Shown: positions 1-8,199 of the stretch, piece by piece
Layout: every line of letters starts with the position of its first letter
How positions within the stretch are numbered: the first letter of the stretch is position 1
Source: Sphingomonadales bacterium
GTDB taxonomy: Bacteria > Pseudomonadota > Alphaproteobacteria > Sphingomonadales > Sphingomonadaceae
Length of the DNA stretch: 64,000 bases
NCBI GenBank assembly: GCA_016707885.1
Contig: JADJGU010000001.1
Location: forward strand, 747,501-811,500
Direction: 5' to 3'
Notes under the pieces: generated by a model
What the model saw: only the letters and a program-made list of their open reading frames with translations
What the model was told of the DNA's origin: nothing
Databases searched by the model: none
Translations under genes and position numbers: made by a program

Positions 1-402
1 ATAGCCGGGGCGATCATCATGCCGCTGGTTTATCTTGCCGCAATCCGTTTTGGCGCGACGGGGCTGGCCTGGGGCTGGCTGGTCTCTTTCCCACTGTTGC
101 TTGCATTCACCATCTATCAGGCGCGCCCTCACATCGGGTTCCGTATCAGCCAATTGTTTGGTGCGATCATGCCAGGACTGAGTGCAGCAGCGGTGATGGC
201 GGCAATGGTCTGGCTGTTCGACCGCTATCTGGTTGAAGTGAACTGGCCACAGCTGATGCCGATCCTCCACCTTCTGCTACTCGCAGGGCTCGGCGCATTG
301 ATTTACGGTGCCCTGCTTTGGTTTGGTTCGCGTGAAACGGCGATGGAGGTCGTCAATCTGGTTGTGCGCCGAAAGGCACCGCCGGCGGCTGAGGCAGGCT
401 AA
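1..402 (+). CDS. Polysaccharide flippase, C-terminal fragment (5' end outside window)
   Basis: The frame is open from base 1, so the ATG at 19 is internal and this is only the last 133 codons of a longer gene. The fragment is almost entirely hydrophobic, with about four membrane segments and a short basic, Ala/Pro-rich cytoplasmic tail. Its character fits the C-terminal half of Wzx/MATE-like oligosaccharide flippases, which move lipid-linked sugar units across the inner membrane. The glycosyltransferase and methyltransferase genes converging on it suit an exopolysaccharide locus. It ends in a 4-base tail-to-tail overlap with the glycosyltransferase gene. The family assignment rests on hydropathy and context, because the N-terminal part is not visible. 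Confidence 0.7.
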   Translation: MAGAIIMPLVYLAAIRFGATGLAWGWLVSFPLLLAFTIYQARPHIGFRISQLFGAIMPGLSAAAVMAAMVWLFDRYLVEVNWPQLMPILHLLLLAGLGALIYGALLWFGSRETAMEVVNLVVRRKAPPAAEAG

Positions 403-1268
403 ACCGGCTCGACCGCCTGCGCCATGCGTTTCAGCGCCAGCCGGTCGAACCAGAACAGCTCGGGCCGCACTCTCGGTTGCATACCAGGCAATTCGCGCCT
501 GTAGATGTCAGAAAGCAGGCGCGGCAACCCCTTTGGCCCTGTATCGCGCATAATGCGGCTGATCATCGCATTCTGGTAATGCCGAACGCTGTAGTTGATC
601 ATCCGGCGATATTGCATGCGCCAGCTTTTGGGTGATAGCGCGCTGACCGGTGTGCAGAGAAAGCCCGCACCTTCACACACTGCAACCCGATCGTCATTCC
701 ATTGCGATTCGTCGGCCAAGTCGGTCTTGGCCATCGCGCAGATCAGGCCATCCTCGCCGATCACATCGTCAGGCAAGCGGATGCCGCTCTGCTTCATCCG
801 CGCAAGGAAATCGCCGCGCAACGCATAGAGATCGCCAAACAGTCCATGCTCCCGCCGCATCACCTGCTGGTAACGGGCCGTATTGCGCCCATTCATCGGC
901 AGGCCTGATACCGCATTGATCTGGGGTTTTTGCTTCAGCGCCAGATTCAATGCCTTAATCGAACCGGGCACAATCTCCGCATCGCCATCTACGAAAATAT
1001 GGGTGTCATGATAGGCGTTCAGATCGTCAAACAGGAACCGGTTCCAGCTGCGTGCCTTCCCGCCTTCCCTATATAGATGCACGCGCACATTGCGCGTAGC
1101 CGCCGCTACGCCGCCCGCAATCGCGGCAGTTGCGTCCGATGACCCGTTAACAAGCACATGGATCGCTACATCCTTTTCGCCCAGCGGAAGGCTGTTGAGG
1201 CAGGCGGCAATTCGCGCCTCTTCATTGTGCGCGAGCACGGCAATGCATATCGAAGGCTTAAGCGTCAT
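399..1268 (-). CDS. Family 2 glycosyltransferase
   Basis: A 289-residue GT-A fold glycosyltransferase, likely cytoplasmic and adding a sugar to a lipid-linked precursor. The N-terminus (residues 5-20) has the usual beta strand followed by the HNEE motif. The nucleotide-sugar and metal site is the VDGDAEI segment, with Asp94 and Asp96 as the DxD pair, and GEDGL further on is a plausible acceptor-side acidic motif. No membrane helix is evident. The start overlaps the stop of the upstream methyltransferase gene by 4 bases (ATGA), so the two are probably translationally coupled. Substrate cannot be read from the sequence. The exopolysaccharide role is inferred from the flippase next door. Confidence 0.85.
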   Translation of the reverse strand: MTLKPSICIAVLAHNEEARIAACLNSLPLGEKDVAIHVLVNGSSDATAAIAGGVAAATRNVRVHLYREGGKARSWNRFLFDDLNAYHDTHIFVDGDAEIVPGSIKALNLALKQKPQINAVSGLPMNGRNTARYQQVMRREHGLFGDLYALRGDFLARMKQSGIRLPDDVIGEDGLICAMAKTDLADESQWNDDRVAVCEGAGFLCTPVSALSPKSWRMQYRRMINYSVRHYQNAMISRIMRDTGPKGLPRLLSDIYRRELPGMQPRVRPELFWFDRLALKRMAQAVEPV

Positions 1269-1858
1269 GACTTCTGCGCCATCGCCCAGACGGTTACAGG
1301 AAAGCGCTCGTCATTGGGAAGATCGCGCTGCCAGCCGGTCCTGGCCCAGCGGTGGAAATTGGCCTTAACCGCTGCGGCATTACCCCAACTGCCGGTCACC
1401 ACACGCTCCGGATCGAAGCCCGCTTCCTCCAGAAAATGCTTCATCCCTAATTCGGTCCAGCGGCTGCAATCGGTAGGGATCGGATGATAACGGATAAGGA
1501 AAGGCGTGATATTGACGAACCAGCCACCCGGCCGCAGCATCGCGTGCACATTGCGCGCGGCGCGATAGGGGTAGAGCAGATGCTCCCATACATTGTCGGC
1601 AATGATGATATCGAACTGGCGGTCGAGCTGTTCGCTGCAGATGTCATGTTCGGGCCAGTTCATCTCGGTGAAACTACCCCATTGGCGCTCGCGCCATTTC
1701 CAGCCCGCGCTGATTTCGAGCGTATCAAGGCTGTCTGCTCCGACGCTGTCGAGCCAGCGGTCGATCTCGCGATAGGCGACCGTGCGGGTGATGTGCTGTT
1801 TGTCATAGCCGACAGCAGCCGCAACCTTTCCCAGCCATTTTTTGAACCCGTCGTTCAT
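1265..1858 (-). CDS. Class I SAM-dependent methyltransferase
   Basis: About 197 residues, with a Rossmann methyltransferase core. The first strand reads LEISAG, a variant of the SAM-binding glycine motif. It is followed by FDIIIADNVWEHL (motif II region with catalytic-loop Asp/His) and MLRPGGW, the typical post-II turn. Sphingomonad polysaccharide loci often carry methyltransferases of this shape that decorate sugars, but the acceptor is unknown. The start is set at the second Met (MNDGFKKW). An earlier in-frame ATG at 1879 would add seven residues, and neither has a strong ribosome site. It is coupled to the glycosyltransferase gene. Confidence 0.75.
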   Translation of the reverse strand: MNDGFKKWLGKVAAAVGYDKQHITRTVAYREIDRWLDSVGADSLDTLEISAGWKWRERQWGSFTEMNWPEHDICSEQLDRQFDIIIADNVWEHLLYPYRAARNVHAMLRPGGWFVNITPFLIRYHPIPTDCSRWTELGMKHFLEEAGFDPERVVTGSWGNAAAVKANFHRWARTGWQRDLPNDERFPVTVWAMAQKS

Positions 1859-1932
1859 TGCCACCCCGAAAGCGCCCACGCAGACGCGGATTCGGGATAG
1901 CAGACCCGCCCTTTACAGCGCGTAAATTCTTG

Positions 1933-2874
1933 TCACGCCTTCAAAAGTCCGATCTCAATCAGCCGTTCGCGCAGATAATCGTCGGCCAAGATCGGTTCGG
2001 GATAGCGGTTCGGATTCTCCTCGCTGATGCACTGTGGCAGCGTCGCGATCGGATAGTCCGAATTGAGATGCAGGAAGAAGGGCATTGAATAACGACTAAA
2101 TTTCGACCGCTCGCCCATCGGGTTGCGCACCCGGTGGGTGGTCGAGGGGAGATAATGGTTGCACAGCCGCTGCAGCATATCGCCAACATTCAGCGACAGT
2201 CCGCCTTCGGGGGGTGAGACATCCATCCATGTCCCATCGGGACGCAGTATTTGCAGCCCCGATTCCTCGGCACCGAGCAAAAGGGTGATGAGATTGATAT
2301 CTTCATGCGCGCCGGCGCGGATGCAGCCTTCGGTGTCGCCCTCAATCGGCGGATAGTGGAGTAGGCGCAGAATCGAATTGCCGACATTGATCTTGTCGGC
2401 AAACCATTCGGCATCCAGCCCCAAATAGATGGCGAGATAGGACAATATCTTCGCGCCGACCCGGTCGAACTCGGCATAAAGCGGTTCATAGATATCGCGG
2501 AAACCCTCAACGGTATCGGGCCAGATATTCTTCAGCATCTCGGCCTCGAGCGGATGGCCCGCAGGCAAGGTGCGTCCGACATGCCAGAATTCCTTCAGGT
2601 CATGATGGTCAGCGCCTTTGGCAATCTCGGTCTTGAACGGCGTATAGCCGCGCTGTCCGGCGATGTTCTTATCATACCAGCGCAGCTTCTCCTCGGTCGA
2701 GCGGGCGAACAATTCTTTCGAGAGCCGCCAGGCCTCTTTGGTGAGGTGAGGGTCGATGCCATGATCGACGACCTTGGCAAAACCATAGGTGCGGAAACTG
2801 TCGCCTAGCGCTTGCGAAATGGCATTTGTGTCGCTGCTGGCCAGCGAAATATCGGGCATTTGAGTCATATCCAT
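1933..2874 (-). CDS. Isopenicillin N synthase-like 2-oxoglutarate/Fe(II) oxygenase
   Basis: This 313-residue protein has the double-stranded beta-helix of the IPNS/DIOX family. The iron triad is complete: His190 and Asp192 in AHEDINLI, and His247 in TTHRV. The 2-oxoglutarate-binding pair is Arg261 and Ser263 in RYSMPFF. The N-terminal DIOX_N part covers about residues 5-120. Such enzymes hydroxylate or oxidise small molecules in the cytoplasm. The bacterial clade with this layout is mostly unassigned. It is transcribed away from the EVE-domain gene, with 62 bases between the two starts. All catalytic residues are intact, so it should be active. The substrate is unknown. Confidence 0.88.
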   Translation of the reverse strand: MDMTQMPDISLASSDTNAISQALGDSFRTYGFAKVVDHGIDPHLTKEAWRLSKELFARSTEEKLRWYDKNIAGQRGYTPFKTEIAKGADHHDLKEFWHVGRTLPAGHPLEAEMLKNIWPDTVEGFRDIYEPLYAEFDRVGAKILSYLAIYLGLDAEWFADKINVGNSILRLLHYPPIEGDTEGCIRAGAHEDINLITLLLGAEESGLQILRPDGTWMDVSPPEGGLSLNVGDMLQRLCNHYLPSTTHRVRNPMGERSKFSRYSMPFFLHLNSDYPIATLPQCISEENPNRYPEPILADDYLRERLIEIGLLKA

Positions 2875-2936
2875 GCGAATAGCCCTTGACCAAAGCGTGC
2901 GCCAGAGAAATTGACCCGCATCAAAAGGAGCACAAA

Positions 2937-3356
2937 ATGTCCGAGCAATATTGGCTGATGAAGTCGGAACCTGACGTTTATAGCTGGGACGATCTGGTTG
3001 CGGAAAAGGAAGGCATGTGGGACGGCGTGCGCAACCACGCCGCGGCGCTCAACATGAAGACGATGAAGAAAGGCGACCTCGCCTTTTTCTACCACAGCAA
3101 TATCGGCGTAGAAGTTGTCGGCATCCTGAAAATCAGCAAAGAAGCCTTTATCGACCCGACCGACGAGAAGGGCCGCTTCGTTGCAGTGAAGGTGAAGCCG
3201 GTCCGCAAGCTCAAAACCGCGGTGCCGCTAAAGGCGGTCAAAGCGAATCCCAAACTCGCCGAAATGGACCTCGTCCGCTTATCCCGCCTGTCGGTCGGCA
3301 AGGTGCGGCCTGAGGAGTGGGCGGAGATTTTGCGGATGGCGGGGGAGAAGGCCTAG
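2937..3356 (+). CDS. EVE (PUA-like) domain protein, thymocyte nuclear protein 1 type
   Basis: 139 residues beginning MSEQYWLMKSEP, a hallmark opening of the EVE fold, followed by a conserved WDGVRNHAA segment and FYHSN. EVE domains are PUA-like and bind modified bases in RNA or DNA. The cellular role of this stand-alone bacterial form is not established. The start is fixed by an AAAGGAG ribosome site just upstream. An in-frame ATG 51 bases earlier lies inside that leader and is not used. The ATP-grasp gene follows after only 13 bases, so the two are probably co-transcribed. Confidence 0.9.
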   Translation: MSEQYWLMKSEPDVYSWDDLVAEKEGMWDGVRNHAAALNMKTMKKGDLAFFYHSNIGVEVVGILKISKEAFIDPTDEKGRFVAVKVKPVRKLKTAVPLKAVKANPKLAEMDLVRLSRLSVGKVRPEEWAEILRMAGEKA

Positions 3357-3369
3357 GCCTCTACCTCTC

Positions 3370-4236
3370 ATGCCCAAACTAGCCATCCTCACCCCCGCCC
3401 CCGATTATTGGGAAAACTGGTCGCTGCCCAGGGCGCATTATGAACGGCTGCTCGGCCCTGAACTGAAATTCCGCAGCTGGACAGCGCCCGGTGATCTTTC
3501 AGGCTTCGACCTTATCCTGCCGCTCCTCACCTGGGGTTATCAGCGCGACGTTCCAGGCTGGTTCGCGCTGCTCGACCAGTTGGAGGTCGACAGCTTGCCA
3601 GTCGCCAATCCAGCCAAAGTGCTGCGCTGGAATAGCGACAAGGCGTATCTGGCTGAATTGTCGGCGGCAGGCGTAGCCACTGTGCCAACGCTGATCCGCG
3701 AATCGATGACCGATGCGGCGCTAACAAGCGCGCGCGACATCCTCGAAAGCCCGCGCCTTGTGGTCAAACCGCCGATCTCGGGCGGGGCGGATGGGACTTA
3801 TCTGATCGGCCCGTCCGACCCGTTACCCACCGAAGCCGTTGGCCAGCGGATGCTGGTGCAGCCTTTCCTGCCGGCGATTTCAGAAGACGGCGAATATTCG
3901 CTCTTCTATTTCGGCGGCACCCACAGCCACGCGATCAGCAAGCATCCCGCCAAAGGCGATTTCCGCGTGCAAGAACAATTTGGCGGAATCGAGCGCAGCG
4001 TCGAAGCGCCTGCCGATGCCAAGGCGGTCGCCGAAGCTGCGTTGGCGGCCACGCACAATCTGCTCGATTGCGGCCCGTTGACCTACGCCCGTGTTGACAT
4101 GGTCCGCGATGACGAGGGCGCTTTCCGGCTAATGGAACTTGAATTGATCGAGCCGAGCCTGTTCCTGCACTTCGCCCCAGACGAAGGCAGTCTGTTTGCG
4201 GACGTAGTCAAGGCGCAAGTTTCGGCCATTCGCTGA
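3370..4236 (+). CDS. ATP-grasp domain protein of the glutathione-synthetase/DcsG type
   Basis: A 288-residue protein with ATP-grasp features: LVVKPPISGGADGTYL (nucleotide-binding lysine and glycine-rich loop), QPFLPAISEDGEYSLFYF (central strand with the acidic residue), and MELELIEPSLF (the metal-binding Glu cluster near the end). Members ligate a carboxylate to an amine, using ATP through an acylphosphate. The general layout resembles the cycloserine-pathway protein DcsG and RimK/GshB-like ligases, but the substrate is unknown. The gene sits 13 bases after the EVE-domain gene. A true glutathione synthetase is unlikely, given the different N-terminal third. Confidence 0.78.
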   Translation: MPKLAILTPAPDYWENWSLPRAHYERLLGPELKFRSWTAPGDLSGFDLILPLLTWGYQRDVPGWFALLDQLEVDSLPVANPAKVLRWNSDKAYLAELSAAGVATVPTLIRESMTDAALTSARDILESPRLVVKPPISGGADGTYLIGPSDPLPTEAVGQRMLVQPFLPAISEDGEYSLFYFGGTHSHAISKHPAKGDFRVQEQFGGIERSVEAPADAKAVAEAALAATHNLLDCGPLTYARVDMVRDDEGAFRLMELELIEPSLFLHFAPDEGSLFADVVKAQVSAIR

Positions 4237-4298
4237 CACAGATTGGACTCGAAGTCAGATCAGGGATATTTCGTGTAGCGCCGAGGATGCAATAAACC

Positions 4299-6410
4299 TC
4301 AAGGCCGATATCTCCGCTTGGCGTGCTTCAAAGCGTCGGCCCATTCGAAATGCACAGGTTTGAACTTGCCCGCCGCATAGAGCTTCATCTGGTCGGTATA
4401 ATGCGGGGAGTCGGGGCGATTGGTCGCCGCACCATAAGGCTGAATTGAGTCGGACACCACCTTACCTGCCTTGTCCCAGCGCACCAGCATTATGAAGCTG
4501 TCGCCGTGGCGCACGCGCATCTTGCCGTCGGCTTGTTCGCCATCCCACATCGTTGTCGCTCGTAGCGTATCGGTGCCGCCATGCATTGGCAGATCGACCT
4601 TGCCGCGGCGCAGGCGCTGGATATCGCCCAGCGCCGGATCGAGCCGCCCGAAGCGCTCGCTGAACTCCTCAACCGTTTTCTGCAGCGTCTCGCGCGGATC
4701 GGGCAGCGGATCGTTGCGCCAATTGGCGCGCGCCGCATGGCGAATCAGCCGTTCGGCAATAGCGTCGGCCCTGCCCTTGCCATCGCTCGACCAATCCCAT
4801 TGGCGGAGCAGTTTTTGTGCCTCGTCCAGTTTCGCATCGCCCTTGGTGTCGACCGCGAGCAAGCTGTCCATCCACGGCTTGACCCAACTCGATTTGGCGT
4901 AGCGCGTGTCCATCTTGATCGCGAGCAGCTCCTCCGGCGTGATAGAGCGGTCGTTCATCATCAACCCGGTTCCCATCAGGCCGCGATTGGTCATCCCCAG
5001 TTCGATGCCGAGATAGGGCGATTGGCTTGCCGGATCGATTTCCGAACCCGGCCCTGCCGCCAGAAAGGGCGTATTGTTGGCATTTTGCACAAAGCCCGAG
5101 GCAGGGCTGACCACCTTGGGGTAGCGATCAAACGGCACGGGCCCTTTCCAGACTGGCGCAGAGCTGTCGCCCGGCAGCACCTTGGTATAATCAAATCCCG
5201 GCGTCCGGTCTGGAAAGAGCGCATTGTAGATGTAAGCGATGCGCCCGGTCTTGTCGGCATAGACGAAGTTTGTGCCGGTGATGCCGCCGGTCGACATTGA
5301 ACGCGCCCATTCTTCCCAATTGGTCGCCTTGGTGTTGCGATAATATTGCTCGACCGCCTTTACATTATCAATCCCGGCATAGCGTACCGCGAAGGCCCCC
5401 TGGTCGTTCTTGATGACCGGTCCGTGCACCGAACGGTACAGCGTCTGCGGGATCGGCACGGTGAACCAGCCGAACTTGACCGGCAACCAGACGCGCTTTT
5501 CCTCCAGCGGCAGCCATTTACCATCATAGCGATATTGGTCGCCCGCCTCGTTGAGCACGAGCTTGTAAATGTCGACCAGATCGGGCCGGTTGACCGTGTT
5601 GGTCCAGCCCAGATGGCGGTTATGGCCGAGCAGCACAAAGGGCGATCCGGGAAACAGCGCGCCTGCCATGTCGAGCCCCTCGCCCGAATGCACCACCGCC
5701 TCATACCAGGCGACCTGCCCTTCAAGCGGCTGATGCGAGTTGGAAACCAGCCAGGTCTTGCCATCGGCCATCCGGCTGGGGGCAACCGCCCAGGCGTTCG
5801 AGCCATTCATTTCCGGATCACGCCCAATCGGCGTCATCGCTGCCGCGCTTTCATTGGGCGGTGGCTTCCCTTCAACCAGAGTCGAAATGTAATTGTCGAG
5901 CCCGTAGAAAAAGGGTGCGCGGAGCACGAAGCCAGCAACGATGTCTTTGCCATTCACCGGGAAGAGGTTCGACAAACGCACCTCATCTGGATGCTTTTCG
6001 GCATAATGGTTGAGGCCCGCCGCATAGGCATCAAGCACCGCCCGGACATCCGCCGGAATTTCTTCATAGCGCCGATCCACCGTGTCGCGCACACCGAGCA
6101 GGTGAAAGACGAAATCGACCTTTGCGCCATCCTGGCCGGCAATCGCGCCATAACGGCCGCGAGTCATCGACACGACTTCCTCGATCGTCGAAAAATCATC
6201 CTCGGCGTGCGCGAAAGCCAAGCCATAAGCTGTATCAGCGTCGGTCTTGCCATTGATGTGCGGGACACCAAATCCGTCGCGGACGATTTCGACATCGTAG
6301 CTTTTGGTAGGCGGAGGCGGCGCGCTTTCGGCAGCAAGCGGTTCCCAGAATATCGATGCACCGCCAACCATCGCGAACACAGCGACCCCGCCCCACAGCC
6401 ATTTGCCCAT
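4299..6410 (-). CDS. Penicillin acylase family N-terminal-nucleophile hydrolase
   Basis: A precursor of about 703 residues of the penicillin/acyl-homoserine-lactone acylase family. It opens with an export signal, MGKWLWGGVAVFAMVGG. The alpha-chain region follows, then a spacer, then the beta chain, which should begin at the Ser of GSNAWAV (about residue 204). Autocleavage there frees the catalytic serine. The GHNRHLGWTNTVNRPD stretch supplies the oxyanion Asn. The enzyme would be periplasmic and cleave amide-linked acyl groups. The overall layout is closer to PvdQ/QuiP-like acylases than to penicillin G acylase. The start is decided by GGGGAG placed six bases before this ATG; the upstream in-frame ATG at 6455 has no such site. 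Convergent with the ATP-grasp gene. Confidence 0.88.
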   Translation of the reverse strand: MGKWLWGGVAVFAMVGGASIFWEPLAAESAPPPPTKSYDVEIVRDGFGVPHINGKTDADTAYGLAFAHAEDDFSTIEEVVSMTRGRYGAIAGQDGAKVDFVFHLLGVRDTVDRRYEEIPADVRAVLDAYAAGLNHYAEKHPDEVRLSNLFPVNGKDIVAGFVLRAPFFYGLDNYISTLVEGKPPPNESAAAMTPIGRDPEMNGSNAWAVAPSRMADGKTWLVSNSHQPLEGQVAWYEAVVHSGEGLDMAGALFPGSPFVLLGHNRHLGWTNTVNRPDLVDIYKLVLNEAGDQYRYDGKWLPLEEKRVWLPVKFGWFTVPIPQTLYRSVHGPVIKNDQGAFAVRYAGIDNVKAVEQYYRNTKATNWEEWARSMSTGGITGTNFVYADKTGRIAYIYNALFPDRTPGFDYTKVLPGDSSAPVWKGPVPFDRYPKVVSPASGFVQNANNTPFLAAGPGSEIDPASQSPYLGIELGMTNRGLMGTGLMMNDRSITPEELLAIKMDTRYAKSSWVKPWMDSLLAVDTKGDAKLDEAQKLLRQWDWSSDGKGRADAIAERLIRHAARANWRNDPLPDPRETLQKTVEEFSERFGRLDPALGDIQRLRRGKVDLPMHGGTDTLRATTMWDGEQADGKMRVRHGDSFIMLVRWDKAGKVVSDSIQPYGAATNRPDSPHYTDQMKLYAAGKFKPVHFEWADALKHAKRRYRP

Positions 6411-6505
6411 CTTCATCTCCCCTTCGTCGAAGTTATCTTGTCGCTGTCGCAGCATTGCCTAAAGAGCGTTGCATATAGAAGATTCAGGGAAAGGAAAGTT
6501 CACCC

Positions 6506-8062
6506 ATGCGCCGTCACTTGTTCGCACTCATCCTCGCTTCCGGCAGCGTGCCTGCCTTGGCACAAGGCGTGCCGGCCGGATCGGGTATCGAACCCTCCAC
6601 CGTCGCCAATTCGCAGGCGCGTCCGATTGCCTTTGCAAACCGCGCCGCTGATGATGGCGTGCTCGTCATCCTGATGCGAAATGCCGATTTGCCGAACGGC
6701 GTGCTTGGCAGCGCGGCCGAAGCCGGGGTCAAAGCCGCAATCACCAATGCGAAGTTCGATGGCAAGGATGGCACCAAGCTGACCTTACGCGGAATTGGCC
6801 GCCACGCACGTATCGATCTGGTCGGCATGGCAGGCGATGGCGATGTGGCCGACCGGCTCCGCCGGGCTGGTGGCCGCATTGCTCAGGACATGCGCGATGA
6901 AGCGCATCCAGTGAGCATTGTCGGCGCCGCCAGCGACGAAGCTGCGACTGTCGCACTGGGCTATAGCCTCGGCCAATATCGGTTTGACCGCTACAAAACC
7001 GTTGGCAAGTCGTTGCCATCCGGCCAGCCAGCCACCGTCATTGTGGGAGATGTCCGCGGCGCCGAATCCGAATGGAAATCGCGTGGCGCCGCGCTGGCCG
7101 AAGGTGTTACGCTCACCCGCGATCTTTCGACCGAACCCGCCAATGTCATCTACCCCGAAAGCTTTGTCGCGCGTGTACGCGAAGCCTTTGCAGGCGTTCC
7201 GGGCGTGAAGATCGAAGTGCTCGACGAAGCCGCGATGCGCCGTCTGGGCATGGGCACTCTGGCAGGCGTGGGACAGGGTTCGCGCCGTCCGCCCCGCCTG
7301 ATGCTTGTCGAATATCGTGGCGGCAGCGGCGCGCCTGTCGCTTTGGTCGGCAAGGGCATCACCTTCGACAGCGGAGGCATTTCGATCAAACCCAATTCGG
7401 GAATGTGGGAGATGAAGTCCGACATGGCGGGCGCTGCCTCCACAATGGGTGCAGTCCTCTCGCTCGCCAAATCGCGCGCCAATGTGAATGTGCTGGCCGT
7501 GGCTGCTCTCGCCGAGAATATGCCGGGCGGTAACGCACAGCGTCCGGGCGATGTGGTGCGCACCTATAGCGGCAAGACGATCGAAGTGATGAACACAGAC
7601 GCCGAAGGTCGCCTCGTACTCGCCGATGCCAATGAATATGTCATCGCCAATCACAAGCCTGCAGCTTTGGTCAACATCGCCACACTAACCGGCGCGGTCG
7701 GCAATGCGCTTGGTTATGAATATGCAGGTCTGCTGACACGCGACCCGACCCTTGCCGCTCAGATCACTGCTGCAGGCAAGACGACGGGTGAGGAAGTCTG
7801 GCAGCTGCCGCTCCACCCCAATCATTTGAAGACGATGAAGTCCGATATTGCCGACATCAAGAATTCGGCCGAAGGTGGCCGCCCGGGCGCGAGCCTTGGC
7901 GCCGCCTTTATCGGCTTCTTTGTCGATCCCGCCACACCTTGGGCGCATCTGGACATAGCCGGTGTGAACTGGGCGGACAGCAGCGACGATGTTACACCGA
8001 AAGGCGCATCAGGCTGGGGCGTGCGTATACTCGACGAGTTTGTCCGCAACTGGAAACGGTGA
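6506..8062 (+). CDS. Exported M17 leucyl aminopeptidase
   Basis: 518 residues with a cleavable signal peptide ending near ALAQ (residue 20), so this copy is exported. The M17 metal and catalytic residues are complete: Lys283 and Asp288 (VGKGITFD), Lys295, Asp306, then Asp365 and Glu367 with Arg369 in the signature NTDAEGRL. It removes N-terminal residues from peptides using two metal ions, probably in the periplasm. The N-terminal macro-like domain spans about residues 30-190 and the catalytic domain the rest. AAAGGAAAG lies upstream of the ATG. It is divergent from the acylase gene, about 95 bases separating the starts. A GC-rich hairpin at 8076-8091 follows the stop but lacks a convincing T-tract. 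Confidence 0.92.
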   Translation: MRRHLFALILASGSVPALAQGVPAGSGIEPSTVANSQARPIAFANRAADDGVLVILMRNADLPNGVLGSAAEAGVKAAITNAKFDGKDGTKLTLRGIGRHARIDLVGMAGDGDVADRLRRAGGRIAQDMRDEAHPVSIVGAASDEAATVALGYSLGQYRFDRYKTVGKSLPSGQPATVIVGDVRGAESEWKSRGAALAEGVTLTRDLSTEPANVIYPESFVARVREAFAGVPGVKIEVLDEAAMRRLGMGTLAGVGQGSRRPPRLMLVEYRGGSGAPVALVGKGITFDSGGISIKPNSGMWEMKSDMAGAASTMGAVLSLAKSRANVNVLAVAALAENMPGGNAQRPGDVVRTYSGKTIEVMNTDAEGRLVLADANEYVIANHKPAALVNIATLTGAVGNALGYEYAGLLTRDPTLAAQITAAGKTTGEEVWQLPLHPNHLKTMKSDIADIKNSAEGGRPGASLGAAFIGFFVDPATPWAHLDIAGVNWADSSDDVTPKGASGWGVRILDEFVRNWKR

Positions 8063-8111
8063 GCCACTATCTCCCCTCCCGCTTGCGGGAGGAGAATTTC
8101 TGTGCGCCCCT

Positions 8112-8139
8112 CTTGTGTTGCAAAAATGCAACATTACAT
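8112..8139 (+). promoter_or_regulatory. Possible heat-shock promoter with internal inverted repeat, upstream of clpB
   Basis: CTTGTG at 8112-8117 and ACATTACAT at 8131-8139 could be the -35 and -10 of a sigma-32-type promoter with 13 bases between them. The spacer and flanks contain a perfect inverted repeat, TTGCAAAAATGCAA (8118-8131). It is not the CIRCE operator. clpB genes are commonly under sigma-32, which is the main reason for the call. The match to consensus is only partial. Confidence 0.35.
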
Positions 8140-8199
8140 CTTGGCGAGAGGCTTCCTAAATTGATGTCGGGGAAGCGCTGAGAAACGAGGGACCGAGGC

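Noticed and set aside
5346..6674. 442-codon open frame opposite the acylase gene
   Set aside because: Mirror frame of a GC-rich gene; no domain, start site or codon signature of its own.
8118..8131. CIRCE/HrcA operator before clpB
   Set aside because: Sequence and spacing do not match the TTAGCACTC-N9-GAGTGCTAA consensus.
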